From NCBI GenBank assembly GCA_037388465.1, contig JARRKE010000019.1, positions 1 to 64,000 of the forward strand: a stretch of DNA of 64,000 nt. The letters run 5' to 3'. This DNA comes from Gammaproteobacteria bacterium (lineage in GTDB: Bacteria > Pseudomonadota > Gammaproteobacteria > SpSt-1174). The notes below the pieces were generated by a model. The model was not told the origin of the DNA and did not search any database. It saw nothing but the letters and a program-made list of their open reading frames with translations. Made by a program: the position numbers and the translations under genes. Every line of letters starts with the position of its first letter. The first letter of the stretch is position 1. Below are positions 54,854-64,000 of the stretch, in pieces.

Positions 54854-55273
54854 ATGTACAAACGCAAAGCGAGAGTCCTGTTCGTCTCCCGGCACTGTCG
54901 TGCCCGCCCCGTGCTGGCGGCCGCGCTGGCCGGCGGCGTGGGCGCCGACTGGCTGGAAGGGCGTGCCGCCGGCATCGACCCTAAACCCGTGCCGTTGGAA
55001 ATAGGACAACTGCTCGCCGAAAAAGATGAATCGAGCCCCGGGCGTTGCCTTGCGCTCGCACCCGAGCTGCTGGAATGGGCCGATCTGGTGGTGGCCTTTA
55101 CGGAAGACGATCTGAAAACCATCGGGCCACTGCCCGCCACGACCCGGAGCAAGGTGTGGGACGTCGAACCTGACGAGACAAATCCCGACCGGCTTTATGC
55201 ACGCCTCAAACACCGTGTGGAATGCATGGTGGGTGGTATGCGGATGCTTTCCAGGGTGGATGAGGACGATTGA
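54854..55273 (+). CDS. Low-molecular-weight phosphatase-like protein without the catalytic cysteine
   Basis: 139 residues with the LMW protein-tyrosine-phosphatase/arsenate-reductase fold. KARVLFVSRHCRARPVLAAALAGG aligns with VLFVCxxNxCRSxxAEAL, and the tail has VWDVEPDETNPDRLYARL. In the CX5R loop the nucleophilic cysteine is serine (S-RHCRA-R); the arginine is kept. It is therefore probably not an active phosphatase and may bind phosphate or a partner. Follows the divergent MFS gene; downstream lies repeat copy 3. Confidence 0.75.
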   Translation: MYKRKARVLFVSRHCRARPVLAAALAGGVGADWLEGRAAGIDPKPVPLEIGQLLAEKDESSPGRCLALAPELLEWADLVVAFTEDDLKTIGPLPATTRSKVWDVEPDETNPDRLYARLKHRVECMVGGMRMLSRVDEDD

Positions 55274-55307
55274 GATGGCTGGGTTTTGGTTCCCGAGTTA
55301 GGTAGGT

Positions 55308-55575
55308 ATGGGGAACCGTTTCGCGCATTATCGGGTGAGCGTTTCTAACTGACCGTTGTCACAATGCGCGAGTTCATTTTCTTTGCTTGTCCAAAGAAAA
55401 CGAACCAAAAGAAACGACACCCCACGGCCGCGCTTTACCTGCACACCCCGCGGTCTGACCGGACGTCGCCCGACAGGCCGTCTTGGCCTGACGGGCGACG
55501 CGCGTGATCCCTCACGCGCCCTGACGGCTCCTGGTCAGTCCACTGCGGGGCGTTCCGGGCGCAGCCGACGGGGAC
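55308..55575 (+). repeat. Dispersed intergenic repeat, copy 3
   Basis: Same order of blocks as copy 1 at 42682: GTTTCGCGCATT, GTTTCTAACT, CAATGCGCGAG, hairpin TTTTCTTTG-CTTGTC-CAAAGAAAA (55377-55400), CCCCACGGCCGCGC, CACCCCGCGGTCTGACC, CGCGTGATCC, CACGCGCCCTGACGGCTCCT and GCGGGGCGTTCCGGGCG. An internal hairpin between CGTCGCCCGACAGGCCG and its complement has diverged arms relative to copy 1 but keeps pairing. The rest of the gap up to 55640 holds no gene. Confidence 0.85.
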
Positions 55576-55640
55576 ATTCGGCGTGAGGAGATGGCAGTGT
55601 CTTTTCGCCTCACCCCTCACTTCTCACGCCTTACTCTCCA

Positions 55641-56825
55641 TCAATGCCGCTGCAGTTTCTCCTTGATCTGCAGCAGATTGCTCTCCAGCCCCAAACCGAG
55701 CTTCTTGTTGGCGAACACCAGCAAAGGGTAGGTGCGCAACATCAGGGAGCGGACCTGTTCGTCGACCTTGCGGGTCTCGCCGGCCTTGAGCAGGACCAGC
55801 GCCTCCTCAACGGAAAGCAGGTTCTGCGGCTCGGGAGCAACCGCCGGCTTGGTTTCGGTCTGGGGTGTCTCCTGCTCGGCATTGGTGATGACGCGGTTGC
55901 CGCCGGTGGCGATGGCCTTGGCCAGGCGCGCCTCGGCGATTTTGAGCACCTCGTCGAACTGCAGGTCGTGGGTGAGCTGCGGCGTTACCAGACCCGCGCT
56001 GATGGTCATGCGAAAGCGCGTATTGCCGACCCGGTAGCCGGTCTTGAGCATGATCTGGTGCACGCGCGCGGCGACGTTGACCGCCGAATCCTCATCCGCG
56101 CCGGGCATCAGCACCGCGAACTTGGCGAGACCGACGCGGGCGGCCGTGTCCTCCTCGCGCACCGTGCCGGAAATGATCTTGCTGATGTTGATCAGCACCC
56201 GCTCCGCCAGTTCCTTGCCCTTTTTCTGATACAGCACGTCGTATTTGTCGACGTTGAAGCGGATGATGGAAATCGGCGAGCCGTGACGGATGGCGAAGGA
56301 CAGCATCTCCGGCCCATGCTGCGTGAAGTAGCGCAGGTTGGGCAGCCCGGTCAGCGGGTCGATGGTGGACTGCTTCTCCAGGGTGTGCTGGGCCTGCGCC
56401 AGCTTGCGGTTGGTGTCCTGGAATTTGACCGCCGAACGCGCGCGCGCCTTGAGGTGCAGCGAATCGAACGGCTTGGTGATGAAGTCCGTCGCGCCCAGCG
56501 ACATCGCCTGACGATGCATCTTCTCATCGTCGTTGTGGCCGGTAATGATGATCACCGGCAGGTGGCTGATCCGGTTGTGGATCGATTCCCGGATATTGCG
56601 CAACAGCTGAAACCCGTTGACACGCGGCATCATCAGGTCGGAAAAGACCACCTGAATGCCGTTGTCCTTCTGGATCATGTCCCAGGCCACGTCGCCATCA
56701 TCCGCCTCCACGACATCGAAGTCGTGGGACAGCAGGCGGCGCATCGACTTTCGCATGACCCGCGAGTCATCGACGATGAGGATGCGCGGCTTTTCGATTG
56801 TGATCTGGGTCTGGGTCAGCTCCAT
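55641..56825 (-). CDS. Response regulator with degenerate GGDEF domain
   Basis: 394 residues. Receiver domain (about 14-135) with ILIVDDSRVMRKSM, phospho-acceptor in VVFSDLMMP and the lysine in ITKPFD. GGDEF-fold domain (about 155-300; TIDPLTGLPNLRYF, FNVDKYDVLYQKKGKEL) where the GGDEF signature reads GLAKF, so it should not make c-di-GMP. A C-terminal helical tail (LLSVEEALVLLKAGETRKVDEQV) follows. ATG at 56825 has AGGAGGGG upstream. No histidine kinase gene nearby. Confidence 0.9.
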   Translation of the reverse strand: MELTQTQITIEKPRILIVDDSRVMRKSMRRLLSHDFDVVEADDGDVAWDMIQKDNGIQVVFSDLMMPRVNGFQLLRNIRESIHNRISHLPVIIITGHNDDEKMHRQAMSLGATDFITKPFDSLHLKARARSAVKFQDTNRKLAQAQHTLEKQSTIDPLTGLPNLRYFTQHGPEMLSFAIRHGSPISIIRFNVDKYDVLYQKKGKELAERVLINISKIISGTVREEDTAARVGLAKFAVLMPGADEDSAVNVAARVHQIMLKTGYRVGNTRFRMTISAGLVTPQLTHDLQFDEVLKIAEARLAKAIATGGNRVITNAEQETPQTETKPAVAPEPQNLLSVEEALVLLKAGETRKVDEQVRSLMLRTYPLLVFANKKLGLGLESNLLQIKEKLQRH

Positions 56826-57040
56826 CCGGCCCCTCCTGGCGGTTCGAACGGGAGACAGGTCCGCCTTATATATCACAGACCCCGTTTAAGGACCTATCCC
56901 GACATAGTCCGCGGACCGGATTTGCACACCCAAACCGGCGTCGGCAAGGGACGCGCGGGGAGCTGCGGCCCGGCTACGGGCAGGTGTGCAACATAGCTGG
57001 CGCGGCTTTGGGCCGCAACCCCCAGGGCGACGAGGCAGGA

Positions 57041-58861
57041 TCAACCTGCCGCGGAACGCGACGCCTTTTTGCGCTCATGCTCCTTGAGCAGTTTCTTGCG
57101 CAGCCGGATGTGGTGTGGCGTCACCTCGACCAGCTCGTCGTCGTCGATGAATTCCAGAGCCTGTTCCAGGGTCATCTGGATCGGCGGTGAAAGCAGCAGG
57201 TTCTCGTCCGTACCGGCAGCGCGGATGTTGGTGAGCTGCTTGGCCTTGAGCGGATTGACCACCAAATCGTTGTCACGCGAGTGAATGCCGATGATCATGC
57301 CCTCGTAGACCTCCTCGCCGTGGCCGATGAACAAACGGCCGCGCTCCTGCAGATTGAACAGGGCGTAGGCCAGCGCCTTACCGTCGGCATTGGCGATCAG
57401 CACCCCGTTCACCCGGTTGCCGATGGCGCCCGGCCGGTGTGTGCCGTAATGATCGAACACATGGTGCAGCAGCCCGGTGCCGGAGGTGGCGGTCATGAAC
57501 TCGGTCTGGAAGCCGATCAGGCCGCGGGCCGGGATGATGTAATCCAGGCGCACCCGCCCCTGGCCGTCCGGGCGCATGTCGCGCAGTTCGCCGCGCCGCT
57601 CGCCCAGGCGTTCCATGATGGTGCCCTGATGCTGCTCCTCGACATCCACGCTGAGCTGCTCGTAGGGCTCCATGAGCTCGCCGTCGACCTCCCGCAGAAT
57701 CACCTCGGGACGCGACACGCCCAGCTCGTAGCCTTCGCGGCGCATATTCTCGATCAGGATGCCGAGATGCAGTTCGCCGCGGCCGGAGACACGGAACTTG
57801 TCCGGATCGTCCGTATCCTCCACGCGCAGCGCCACGTTGTGCTTGAGTTCCTCGGTGAGGCGTTCGCGGATCTTGCGCGAGGTGACGAACTTGCCGTCCT
57901 TGCCCGCGAACGGCGAGCTGTTGACCTGGAAGGTCATGCTCACGGTGGGCTCGTCCACGGTCAGCGGGGGCAGGGCCTCGACCTGTTCGGGATCGCACAG
58001 CGTATCGGAGATGTAGAGCTCCTCCATGCCGGTGAAGGCAATGATGTCGCCCGCCGTGGCCTCCTCGACCTCCACCCGGTCCAGGCCGTGGAAGCCGAAC
58101 AGCTGCAACACCCGGCCATTGCGGAGCTTGCCATCCCGCTCGATGACCTTAATCGCTGTATTCGGCTTGATCCGGCCGCGGGAAATGCGCCCGATGCCGA
58201 TCACGCCCACATAACTGTTGTAGTCCAGCGAGCTGACCTGCATCTGGAACGGTCCGTCGAGGTCGACGGCCGGCGGCGGCACGTGCTCCACGATGGTTTC
58301 GAACAGCGGCGACATGTCCCCGGAGGTCACGTCGGTGCTCATCCCCGCGAAACCCTGCAGTGCGGAGGCGTACACCACCGGAAAATCCAGCTGTTCGTCG
58401 GTCGCGCCCAGCCGGTCGAAGAGGTCGAAGGTCTGGTCCACCACCCAGTCGGGCCGCGCGCCGGGACGGTCGATCTTGTTCACCACCACGATGGGCCGTA
58501 GGCCGCGCGCCAATGCCTTCTGGGTAACGAAACGGGTCTGGGGCATGGGCCCGTCCACGGCATCGACCAGCAGCAGAACCGAATCCACCATCGACAGCAC
58601 ACGCTCCACCTCGCCGCCGAAATCGGCGTGGCCGGGGGTGTCCACGATATTGATGCGGTAGTCCTGCCAGGTCACCGCGGTGTTCTTGGACAGGATCGTG
58701 ATGCCACGCTCCTGCTCCAACGCATTGGAATCCATCACCCGTTCGCCGGTGGTCTTGCGCGCATCCAGGGTGCCGGACTGTTGCAAAAGCTTGTCGACAA
58801 GGGTGGTCTTGCCATGGTCGACGTGGGCCACGATGGCGACATTGCGGAGTTTTTCGATCAC
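57041..58861 (-). CDS. typA: Ribosome-associated GTPase TypA/BipA
   Basis: 606-residue translational GTPase. G motifs: [60 protein letters not shown] and SALQGF; then EF-G-like domains and the C-terminal [15 protein letters not shown]. Start is GTG at 58861 ([11 protein letters not shown]), matching the family start; the longer frame to 58927 is not conserved. The tail [12 protein letters not shown] is lysine-rich, as usual. Confidence 0.95.
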   Translation of the reverse strand: MIEKLRNVAIVAHVDHGKTTLVDKLLQQSGTLDARKTTGERVMDSNALEQERGITILSKNTAVTWQDYRINIVDTPGHADFGGEVERVLSMVDSVLLLVDAVDGPMPQTRFVTQKALARGLRPIVVVNKIDRPGARPDWVVDQTFDLFDRLGATDEQLDFPVVYASALQGFAGMSTDVTSGDMSPLFETIVEHVPPPAVDLDGPFQMQVSSLDYNSYVGVIGIGRISRGRIKPNTAIKVIERDGKLRNGRVLQLFGFHGLDRVEVEEATAGDIIAFTGMEELYISDTLCDPEQVEALPPLTVDEPTVSMTFQVNSSPFAGKDGKFVTSRKIRERLTEELKHNVALRVEDTDDPDKFRVSGRGELHLGILIENMRREGYELGVSRPEVILREVDGELMEPYEQLSVDVEEQHQGTIMERLGERRGELRDMRPDGQGRVRLDYIIPARGLIGFQTEFMTATSGTGLLHHVFDHYGTHRPGAIGNRVNGVLIANADGKALAYALFNLQERGRLFIGHGEEVYEGMIIGIHSRDNDLVVNPLKAKQLTNIRAAGTDENLLLSPPIQMTLEQALEFIDDDELVEVTPHHIRLRKKLLKEHERKKASRSAAG

Positions 58862-58936
58862 GATACAGCTCGATAACGGCAGGAAAGGGGCCGGGATTAT
58901 ACTCCGACGCCGGCTCCAACGCGGCATTTATAATGT

Positions 58937-61342
58937 ATGTTTCTCACCATGACTGATATTTACATGCCCTACGGCCGCCTTTTCCGCGCCGCGCGCAGCG
59001 GCTTTCTGGCACTGTTCGTGGCGCTCGGCGGTCTGTATCCCGTCCCGGCGCCCGCGGCCAGCGCCCAGCAGGCGCTGAATGAATGGATCAACAGCACCGC
59101 CACCCAGATCAAGGAGATCGAGCGGGAACTCCGGCGCGCCACCACCCGGGGCATCGACCAGGACCGCCTCTCGGCACTGCTCAAGCAGACCAACCAGATC
59201 AAGTCGCGGGCCCAGTCCTGCGTCGACACCCAGCAGGAGCAGGCCGACAGCCTGAGTCAGGACCTGGAAACACTGGGCCAACCCGCCAAGGAGCAGAGCG
59301 CCGAAGTCAGACGTATCCGCCAGCGTCTGCTGGCTCAGCAGCAGACCGTGGCGGGGAACCTGGCCAGCTGCAAGCTGTTTCTGGTTGGCGCCCAGGACCT
59401 CATCAACCAGATTACCCAGCAACAGCAGGCGCTGGTCACCCAGCAATTGCTCACCCGCACCCCCAACCTGATTCACGCCATGCAGGAAGGGCTGAAAACG
59501 CCCGGCAGCTGGTTTGAAACGGCGCACAGCTTCCTCGACGCCCAGTACAAACTTCTGGCCGGACATCTCACCACCGTCAGCCTGACCATCCTCGGCTTCC
59601 TGTTGCTCGTCTTCATCCCGCTCGGGCTGGTCCTGCGCCATCTGCTGCAGCCCAAGGCGCCACCCGTGCTGGCACAGGAGGACCGCACGGTGGCATTCAC
59701 CGTGGCACTGCGCTGCAGCCTGCTGCGCCGCCTGCCGGCGATGTTCGCCGCGGTGATTATCGCGGTGGGTCTGAGCGTGATCCTGCCGCTCAGACCAACG
59801 CTGCCGTTCCCTACAGATGCGGCCTATGCCGCGGTGGTCTACCTGTTTGCATTGACCATAGTCGACCTGCTGTTGGCCCCGCCGCCACCGGCCACGCCCT
59901 ATTTCCCGGGACCGGACAAACTCTGGCGGCGCTTTTCCCGGCGCCTCAAGATCTTCGTCACCCTGTGCCTGATTCTGTATCTGCTGTTCTCGACAACGCT
60001 CAAGGACAGTCTTACCGACAATCAGTATTTCCTGCTGCGCGCCGGCATCGGCACTCTGCTGATCGCCAACCTCATTTCCACCACCTGGCTGGTGCGCCAC
60101 TTCCCCTGGGCCATCCTCGGACGAGGCGCGCGGGTCATCCTGATAGGTGCGTTCCTGCTTACCCTCGGCGCGGAATACGCCGGCTTTCGCAACCTCTCCG
60201 CCTACGTGCTGGGAGGACTGCTCGGTACCCTGACCGCCCTGATGCTCGCCATTCTGGTCACCCGCCTGTTCACCGATCTGTATGACGGCATGGACGAGGG
60301 GCGCCTGCTGTGGCAGCAACGCCTGCGGGTCTGGCTCGGCGTCCATATGCAGCAGAACATCCCCGGCCTGATCTGGCTGCGCGCCGCCACCTTCATCGCC
60401 ATCTGGGTCCTGTTTGCCCTGTGGTTCATGTTCGTCTGGAATCTCTCCGACCCCGGCTTCAGCCTGATTTCCACCTATCTCAAGCAGGGATTCACCGTCG
60501 GCACCCTGCAGGTCGTCCCCGTGCAGCTGCTCTGGGCCGTCATCGCCTTCGCAATCATCTCGGCGGCAACCCGACTCATCAAAAGCCGGCTGCTGCCGGA
60601 GTGGCTGCATCGCACCCGTCTGGATCGTGGTGCCCGCGAGGCGGTGACCACCATCACCGGCTACATCGGCATCGCCTTGGCGGCCTTGATCGCATTGTCA
60701 TTGGCCGGCTTCGGTCTCGGCAAGCTCGCGCTCATCGCCGGCGCCCTGTCGGTCGGTATCGGCTTCGGCCTGCAGAACATCGTCAACAACTTCGTGTCCG
60801 GCCTGATCCTGCTGTTCGAACGGCCGATACGTACCGGCGACTGGATCGTCACCGGCGAGACCGAAGGCCACGTAAAGCGCATCAGTATCCGCTCGACGCA
60901 GATCCAAACCTTCGACCGTGCCGACGTGATCGTTCCCAACTCCGAACTCATCTCCGCCAAGGTCACCAACTGGATGCTGTATGACCGGCAGGGACGGGTG
61001 CGGGTACCCGTCGGTGTGGCATACGGCTCGGACACCCAGAAGGTCAAAGAAGTGCTGTTGGAAGTGGCCCATAATCACCCGGACGTGATCAAGGGCTCGC
61101 CGCTGGTACCGGAACCCCGGGTGCTGTTCCTGAATTTCGGCGACAGTTCGCTCAACTTCGAACTGCGCTGCTTCGTACGCGAGATCGACGACCGTCTCAG
61201 CGTACTCAGCGATCTCAATTTTGCGGTCGATGCCGCGTTCCGCCGCGAGGGCATCGAGATTCCCTTCCCGCAGCGCGACATCCACGTGCGCAACTGGCCG
61301 CCCGGCAGCCCCCCGCCGCCGGCGCCCGACGACGCCGGATAA
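58937..61342 (+). CDS. Large MscS-family mechanosensitive channel
   Basis: 801 residues, in the size range of the large MscS relatives (MscM/YbdG-plus). Signal-peptide-like N-terminus (to about residue 45), a periplasmic coiled-coil region (about 45-200, many Gln/Glu), around ten membrane helices, and a C-terminal MscS core ([42 protein letters not shown]), then [30 protein letters not shown] and [17 protein letters not shown]. Protects against osmotic downshock. The start among ATGs at 58937, 58949 and 58964 is uncertain. Confidence 0.88.
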   Translation: MFLTMTDIYMPYGRLFRAARSGFLALFVALGGLYPVPAPAASAQQALNEWINSTATQIKEIERELRRATTRGIDQDRLSALLKQTNQIKSRAQSCVDTQQEQADSLSQDLETLGQPAKEQSAEVRRIRQRLLAQQQTVAGNLASCKLFLVGAQDLINQITQQQQALVTQQLLTRTPNLIHAMQEGLKTPGSWFETAHSFLDAQYKLLAGHLTTVSLTILGFLLLVFIPLGLVLRHLLQPKAPPVLAQEDRTVAFTVALRCSLLRRLPAMFAAVIIAVGLSVILPLRPTLPFPTDAAYAAVVYLFALTIVDLLLAPPPPATPYFPGPDKLWRRFSRRLKIFVTLCLILYLLFSTTLKDSLTDNQYFLLRAGIGTLLIANLISTTWLVRHFPWAILGRGARVILIGAFLLTLGAEYAGFRNLSAYVLGGLLGTLTALMLAILVTRLFTDLYDGMDEGRLLWQQRLRVWLGVHMQQNIPGLIWLRAATFIAIWVLFALWFMFVWNLSDPGFSLISTYLKQGFTVGTLQVVPVQLLWAVIAFAIISAATRLIKSRLLPEWLHRTRLDRGAREAVTTITGYIGIALAALIALSLAGFGLGKLALIAGALSVGIGFGLQNIVNNFVSGLILLFERPIRTGDWIVTGETEGHVKRISIRSTQIQTFDRADVIVPNSELISAKVTNWMLYDRQGRVRVPVGVAYGSDTQKVKEVLLEVAHNHPDVIKGSPLVPEPRVLFLNFGDSSLNFELRCFVREIDDRLSVLSDLNFAVDAAFRREGIEIPFPQRDIHVRNWPPGSPPPPAPDDAG

Positions 61343-61378
61343 CAGACAGTGGGAATCACTTTGGTAAGATAGCCGCCC

Positions 61379-61786
61379 ATGAACGACGCGACCCAACAGC
61401 CCCTGCCCCAGATCACGCCGTACCAGTTGCTGGGCGGCGAAACGGGCATCCGCACCCTGGTGAACCGGTTCTACGAGCTGATGGACACCCTGCCCGAGGC
61501 CTGGGAGATTCGCAAACTGCACCCGGACGATTTGTCGGGGTCGCGGGAAAAGCTGTTCAAGTTTTTATCAGGCTGGCTGGGTGGCCCATCGCTCTACATC
61601 CAGGAATACGGCCATCCCATGCTGCGCCGCCGCCATCTGCCCTTTCCGATCGGCGATCGCGAGCGCGACCAGTGGATGATGTGCATGCGCCAAACCCGGG
61701 AGGAACAGGTGGCGGACGAACAGCTGCGCGCCCAGCTTCTCGATGCATTCCAGCGCACCGCCGATCACATGCGCAACCGCATGTGA
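61379..61786 (+). CDS. Truncated haemoglobin, group II
   Basis: 135-residue 2-on-2 globin. Features: YQLLGGETGIRTLVNRFYELMD, then LFKFLSGWLGGPSLYIQEYGHPMLRRRHLPFPIGDRERDQWM, which holds the proximal histidine (RRHLPF) and the conserved tryptophan (G8) of group II. Binds O2 or NO; group II members serve in NO or peroxide handling. Begins 36 bp after the MscS gene, convergent with a haemerythrin-like gene. Confidence 0.93.
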   Translation: MNDATQQPLPQITPYQLLGGETGIRTLVNRFYELMDTLPEAWEIRKLHPDDLSGSREKLFKFLSGWLGGPSLYIQEYGHPMLRRRHLPFPIGDRERDQWMMCMRQTREEQVADEQLRAQLLDAFQRTADHMRNRM

Positions 61787-61801
61787 TCGAGACTTCACGC
61801 C

Positions 61802-62269
61802 TCAGGCGGCTTCCAGCTGCTGGCCGATACGCCGACGCAGATCGTTGGCGACCGTAAAGTTGAACGCCGCCGCCGACCGCCATTGATTGAACAACACCTG
61901 CGATTCCCACACCCGGTATTCATCGAGCAGATGCGTCAGGCTGCTCAGATGCGGCTTCATGGCGCCGATATCCGGCTGTGCGGCGGACATACCGACATCC
62001 AGCGACAACAGAACCTGTTCCAGCCGCTGATGCTCCTGCTCCAGACGCTTCAGCGTGTCACGCCCTTCCAGGATCTGATCCATATCCAGCACCGGAAGCA
62101 CCGTTTCCCGCTCGATAGTCAGATAGCGGTGCAGGCGGCGGGATAATTGTCGATACAGCGATTTCGCGGCCGTGTAATTGGCAGCTTGCAACCGCATACG
62201 CGTGTCGCCAACCAGTTTCTCGATCTGCTCCCCTTCCTGTTCCAGAAGGTCGATGAAGTCCAGATACAT
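61802..62269 (-). CDS. Haemerythrin-like protein with degraded metal site
   Basis: 155 residues, all-helical. It has the spacing of HHE/haemerythrin proteins: RRLHRYLTIERETVLPVL, LKRLEQEHQRLEQVL and LTHLLDEYRVWESQVLF. The first iron-ligand helix reads LLEQEGEQIEKL, where functional members have histidine in place of that glycine, so a full di-iron site is doubtful. Convergent with the truncated haemoglobin gene. Not a firm family assignment. Confidence 0.6.
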   Translation of the reverse strand: MYLDFIDLLEQEGEQIEKLVGDTRMRLQAANYTAAKSLYRQLSRRLHRYLTIERETVLPVLDMDQILEGRDTLKRLEQEHQRLEQVLLSLDVGMSAAQPDIGAMKPHLSSLTHLLDEYRVWESQVLFNQWRSAAAFNFTVANDLRRRIGQQLEAA

Positions 62270-62353
62270 TTAGATCAAAGCCAAGTCTAAAGGTGCGTTT
62301 CGTGTCGTCAGATAATACCTAAGAAGCCGGTCTTGTCCACGCTTCAAGCCACA

Positions 62354-64000
62354 TCACGACTGACGGCCCTCATCAATCATGCCGGCAGAACGGTAAAGCG
62401 CCTCGGTTTCAGGTGAGCACCCCACGCCAAAAGCCTCCTTCAACAGCTGTTCGCATCGTTCATAAACTTTGCGCACCTCGACCACCCTTCCAAGCTGATG
62501 ATGACTTTGCATAAGCCCACGATAAAAGACTTCGGCATACGGATCGATCTCTATGCCACGTTCAAAATACTTTCTTGCTTCGCTGCCATCACCTTGACGC
62601 AGCAACATATCACCCACCTGCTCCAGCAGTCGCAACGCCTTCGCTCGCACGTTCTCACGTAACTGCAATGCCCAGATCCCGGGCTCACCGGCCAGGAATT
62701 CACCCTGATACAGCGACATCCATTCCCTTAATAAATGCCCAGGCACGTCACTGCCGTCTGACATGCATGCTTCGATTTCCTCGATCAGGCGCATAAAGGA
62801 TTGCACATCGACCCAAACGTAGCGTGAATCGAGGCTTATCTTGCCTGCCTGCACGCTCACCGAACGCATACCAATCATCCTGCGCAACCTGTGCAAGGCT
62901 GCCTTTAAATTTTGCCGCGCCTGGGTAATATCCGCCTCCGGCCATAGCGCATCCATGACCTGTTCCTCACCGACGTTAACTGCTCCCAAGGCGATGACTG
63001 CCGCCAACAATTCAAGCGGCTTTCTTTGCCCTCTACCCTCCGACTGAAGTGGTTGATCATCAACCATGACAGAGAACATACCCAGCGTTTTTATACGCAC
63101 GGGATACGGCCAAGTCGTGGACATTTGGGTTTCATCTTCGGGCACCAACCCATGCAATCGGATGAGATGAAGGGCATAATCCACCTCGATACCCTCACCC
63201 AATGCCACCGAACATAAGCGCGATGCGATTCGTGGCTGCCACCATGTCATCCCTGTTAGCCAGTACTCACGACCGAGCCTCATCAGGTCAGCCACCCGCA
63301 TACGGATCTCGCTGGGATTTTTCTCATCAAGCGCAAATGCCGCCCTGGCAAAGCACAGCATGAATTCCAGATATACGCTGTTCAACTCCCCTTCCAAACG
63401 CTCCACTTCGGCAAAATACCGATCTCGCTCCAGCTTGTCCTTGAGCGCATGCATCACCCACATCATTCCATAATTGGCATCGGCCAACGAATACTTACTA
63501 CCTACCCTGACGGCAAATTCGAGCGCAACACGCTGATCTGCTTGGGCACGAACAGGATCATCCTGCAACATAGCCAGCCAGGCGCGCTGGTGGTAGAAAT
63601 ACAGCCGGTCCAAAGGACGCAACTGACTTAACTGGGTGCTCAGCTCATCCAAAATCCGTGCGGCAGTCTCTTTGTCACCGCGTATCTTGGCGACCGTTGC
63701 GCCAATCAGCATGAGCATGGAATCCCACAAATGGACGCCTGACTCCTTGGCCAACTCCAGACCCGCCTCCATAGCATCAAAGCTTTCCTCGCGCTGCGCA
63801 CTCAATGCAGCCAGCCACCCCTCGACCATCAGGGCTGTCACACGCGCAATTGGTGACGCATCAGCCTCACGCGCCATATTTTTCAACATCTCGACAATCT
63901 GACGTGCGTGAGTAGGATCTCCGGCCCACACATGAGACACCATCAAATAAAATCCCGCCACCAAGCGCAGCCCCAAATCGATATACGGGTCATCGAAAGC
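62354..64000 (-). CDS. BTAD-containing transcriptional regulator (5' end outside window)
   Basis: The frame stays open to the window edge (reading AFDDPYIDLGLRL upstream of the first listed start), so only the C-terminal 549 residues are seen. The visible part is TPR-like helical repeats up to about residue 300. Then comes an OmpR-type winged helix (IKTLGMFSVMVDDQPL, RKPLELLAAVIAL, MDALWPEADITQARQNLKAALHRLRRM) and a C-terminal bacterial transcriptional activator domain (FLAGEPGIWALQLRENVRAKALRLLEQVGD, VEVRKVYERCEQLLKEAFG). The layout is that of MalT/SARP-like regulators; an NTPase domain may lie beyond the edge. Signal unknown. Confidence 0.82.
   Translation of the reverse strand, partial: AFDDPYIDLGLRLVAGFYLMVSHVWAGDPTHARQIVEMLKNMAREADASPIARVTALMVEGWLAALSAQREESFDAMEAGLELAKESGVHLWDSMLMLIGATVAKIRGDKETAARILDELSTQLSQLRPLDRLYFYHQRAWLAMLQDDPVRAQADQRVALEFAVRVGSKYSLADANYGMMWVMHALKDKLERDRYFAEVERLEGELNSVYLEFMLCFARAAFALDEKNPSEIRMRVADLMRLGREYWLTGMTWWQPRIASRLCSVALGEGIEVDYALHLIRLHGLVPEDETQMSTTWPYPVRIKTLGMFSVMVDDQPLQSEGRGQRKPLELLAAVIALGAVNVGEEQVMDALWPEADITQARQNLKAALHRLRRMIGMRSVSVQAGKISLDSRYVWVDVQSFMRLIEEIEACMSDGSDVPGHLLREWMSLYQGEFLAGEPGIWALQLRENVRAKALRLLEQVGDMLLRQGDGSEARKYFERGIEIDPYAEVFYRGLMQSHHQLGRVVEVRKVYERCEQLLKEAFGVGCSPETEALYRSAGMIDEGRQS

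Noticed and set aside
55356-55620. Small open frames over repeat copy 3
   Set aside because: Same reason: repeat DNA with no shared reading frame between copies.
58928-60610. 560-residue minus-strand frame over the MscS gene
   Set aside because: Composition is that of an antisense shadow (Gln/Glu/Gly-rich) and the plus-strand MscS protein is clear.

Overview
The window is a piece of a bacterial chromosome, GC-rich and densely coded. It most likely comes from a chemolithoautotrophic gammaproteobacterium: the left edge carries form IA RuBisCO genes (cbbL, cbbS) followed by the alpha-carboxysome scaffold gene csoS2, and the priA-argS-SPOR gene order is the one seen in Pseudomonas-type gammaproteobacteria. 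I cannot name the genus. I saw no rRNA, tRNA, CRISPR array, insertion sequence or prophage.

Layout. 1-2834 (minus): csoS2 (5' part, with an apparent frameshift), cbbS, cbbL. 2835-3285: AT-rich control region with a duplicated 44-bp operator-like block and a run of hairpins ending in a terminator. 3286-4743: an ECF41-type sigma factor and its carboxymuconolactone-decarboxylase-like partner, each behind the same TGTCACA-N16-CGTC promoter. 5355-25296: a 20-kb polyamine island. It holds a potABCD importer, a beta-alanine branch (aminotransferase, alanine dehydrogenase, CoA-acylating semialdehyde dehydrogenase), a PuuR-like regulator, and gamma-glutamylation pathway genes (puuA, puuB, puuC, puuD, a second glutamine-synthetase-like ligase, a putrescine/GABA-type aminotransferase and a succinate-semialdehyde-type dehydrogenase). 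25544-28346: three-gene proton-translocating transhydrogenase. 28347-28874: AT-rich gap with DnaA boxes. 28875-33687: priA, argS, SPOR protein. 33775-42605: glutathione transferase, EamA exporter, NhaA antiporter, hydrolase-OsmC fusion, thioredoxin-like protein, and a divergent pair made of a histone-deacetylase-like enzyme and a Pat-type acyl-CoA-synthetase/acetyltransferase. 42606-43388: dispersed repeats. 43389-49075: STAS protein, quinone-reductase-like enzyme, and a fatty-acid set (FadL, thioesterase, acyl-CoA ligase). 49202-55273: orphan ParA, TlpA-like and LRV-repeat proteins, NadA, unknown genes, MFS exporter, a phosphatase-like protein that lacks its nucleophile. 55274-64000: another copy of the repeat, a response regulator with degenerate GGDEF, TypA, a large MscS channel, a truncated haemoglobin, a degenerate haemerythrin-like protein, and a BTAD-type regulator cut by the right edge.

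How the genes fit together. Polyamines enter through PotABCD. Putrescine is gamma-glutamylated (PuuA), oxidised (PuuB, PuuC) and released as GABA (PuuD); an aminotransferase and a dehydrogenase then lead to succinate. Spermidine-derived C3 units would leave through beta-alanine to acetyl-CoA. Two aminotransferases of probably pyruvate-dependent type would make alanine, which the island's alanine dehydrogenase can turn back into pyruvate and ammonia. Up to seven copies of a TGTTTAnTATATTAA-like motif lie in the intergenic regions of exactly these operons and resemble the E. coli PuuR box, so the island looks like one regulon controlled from 13906-14454.
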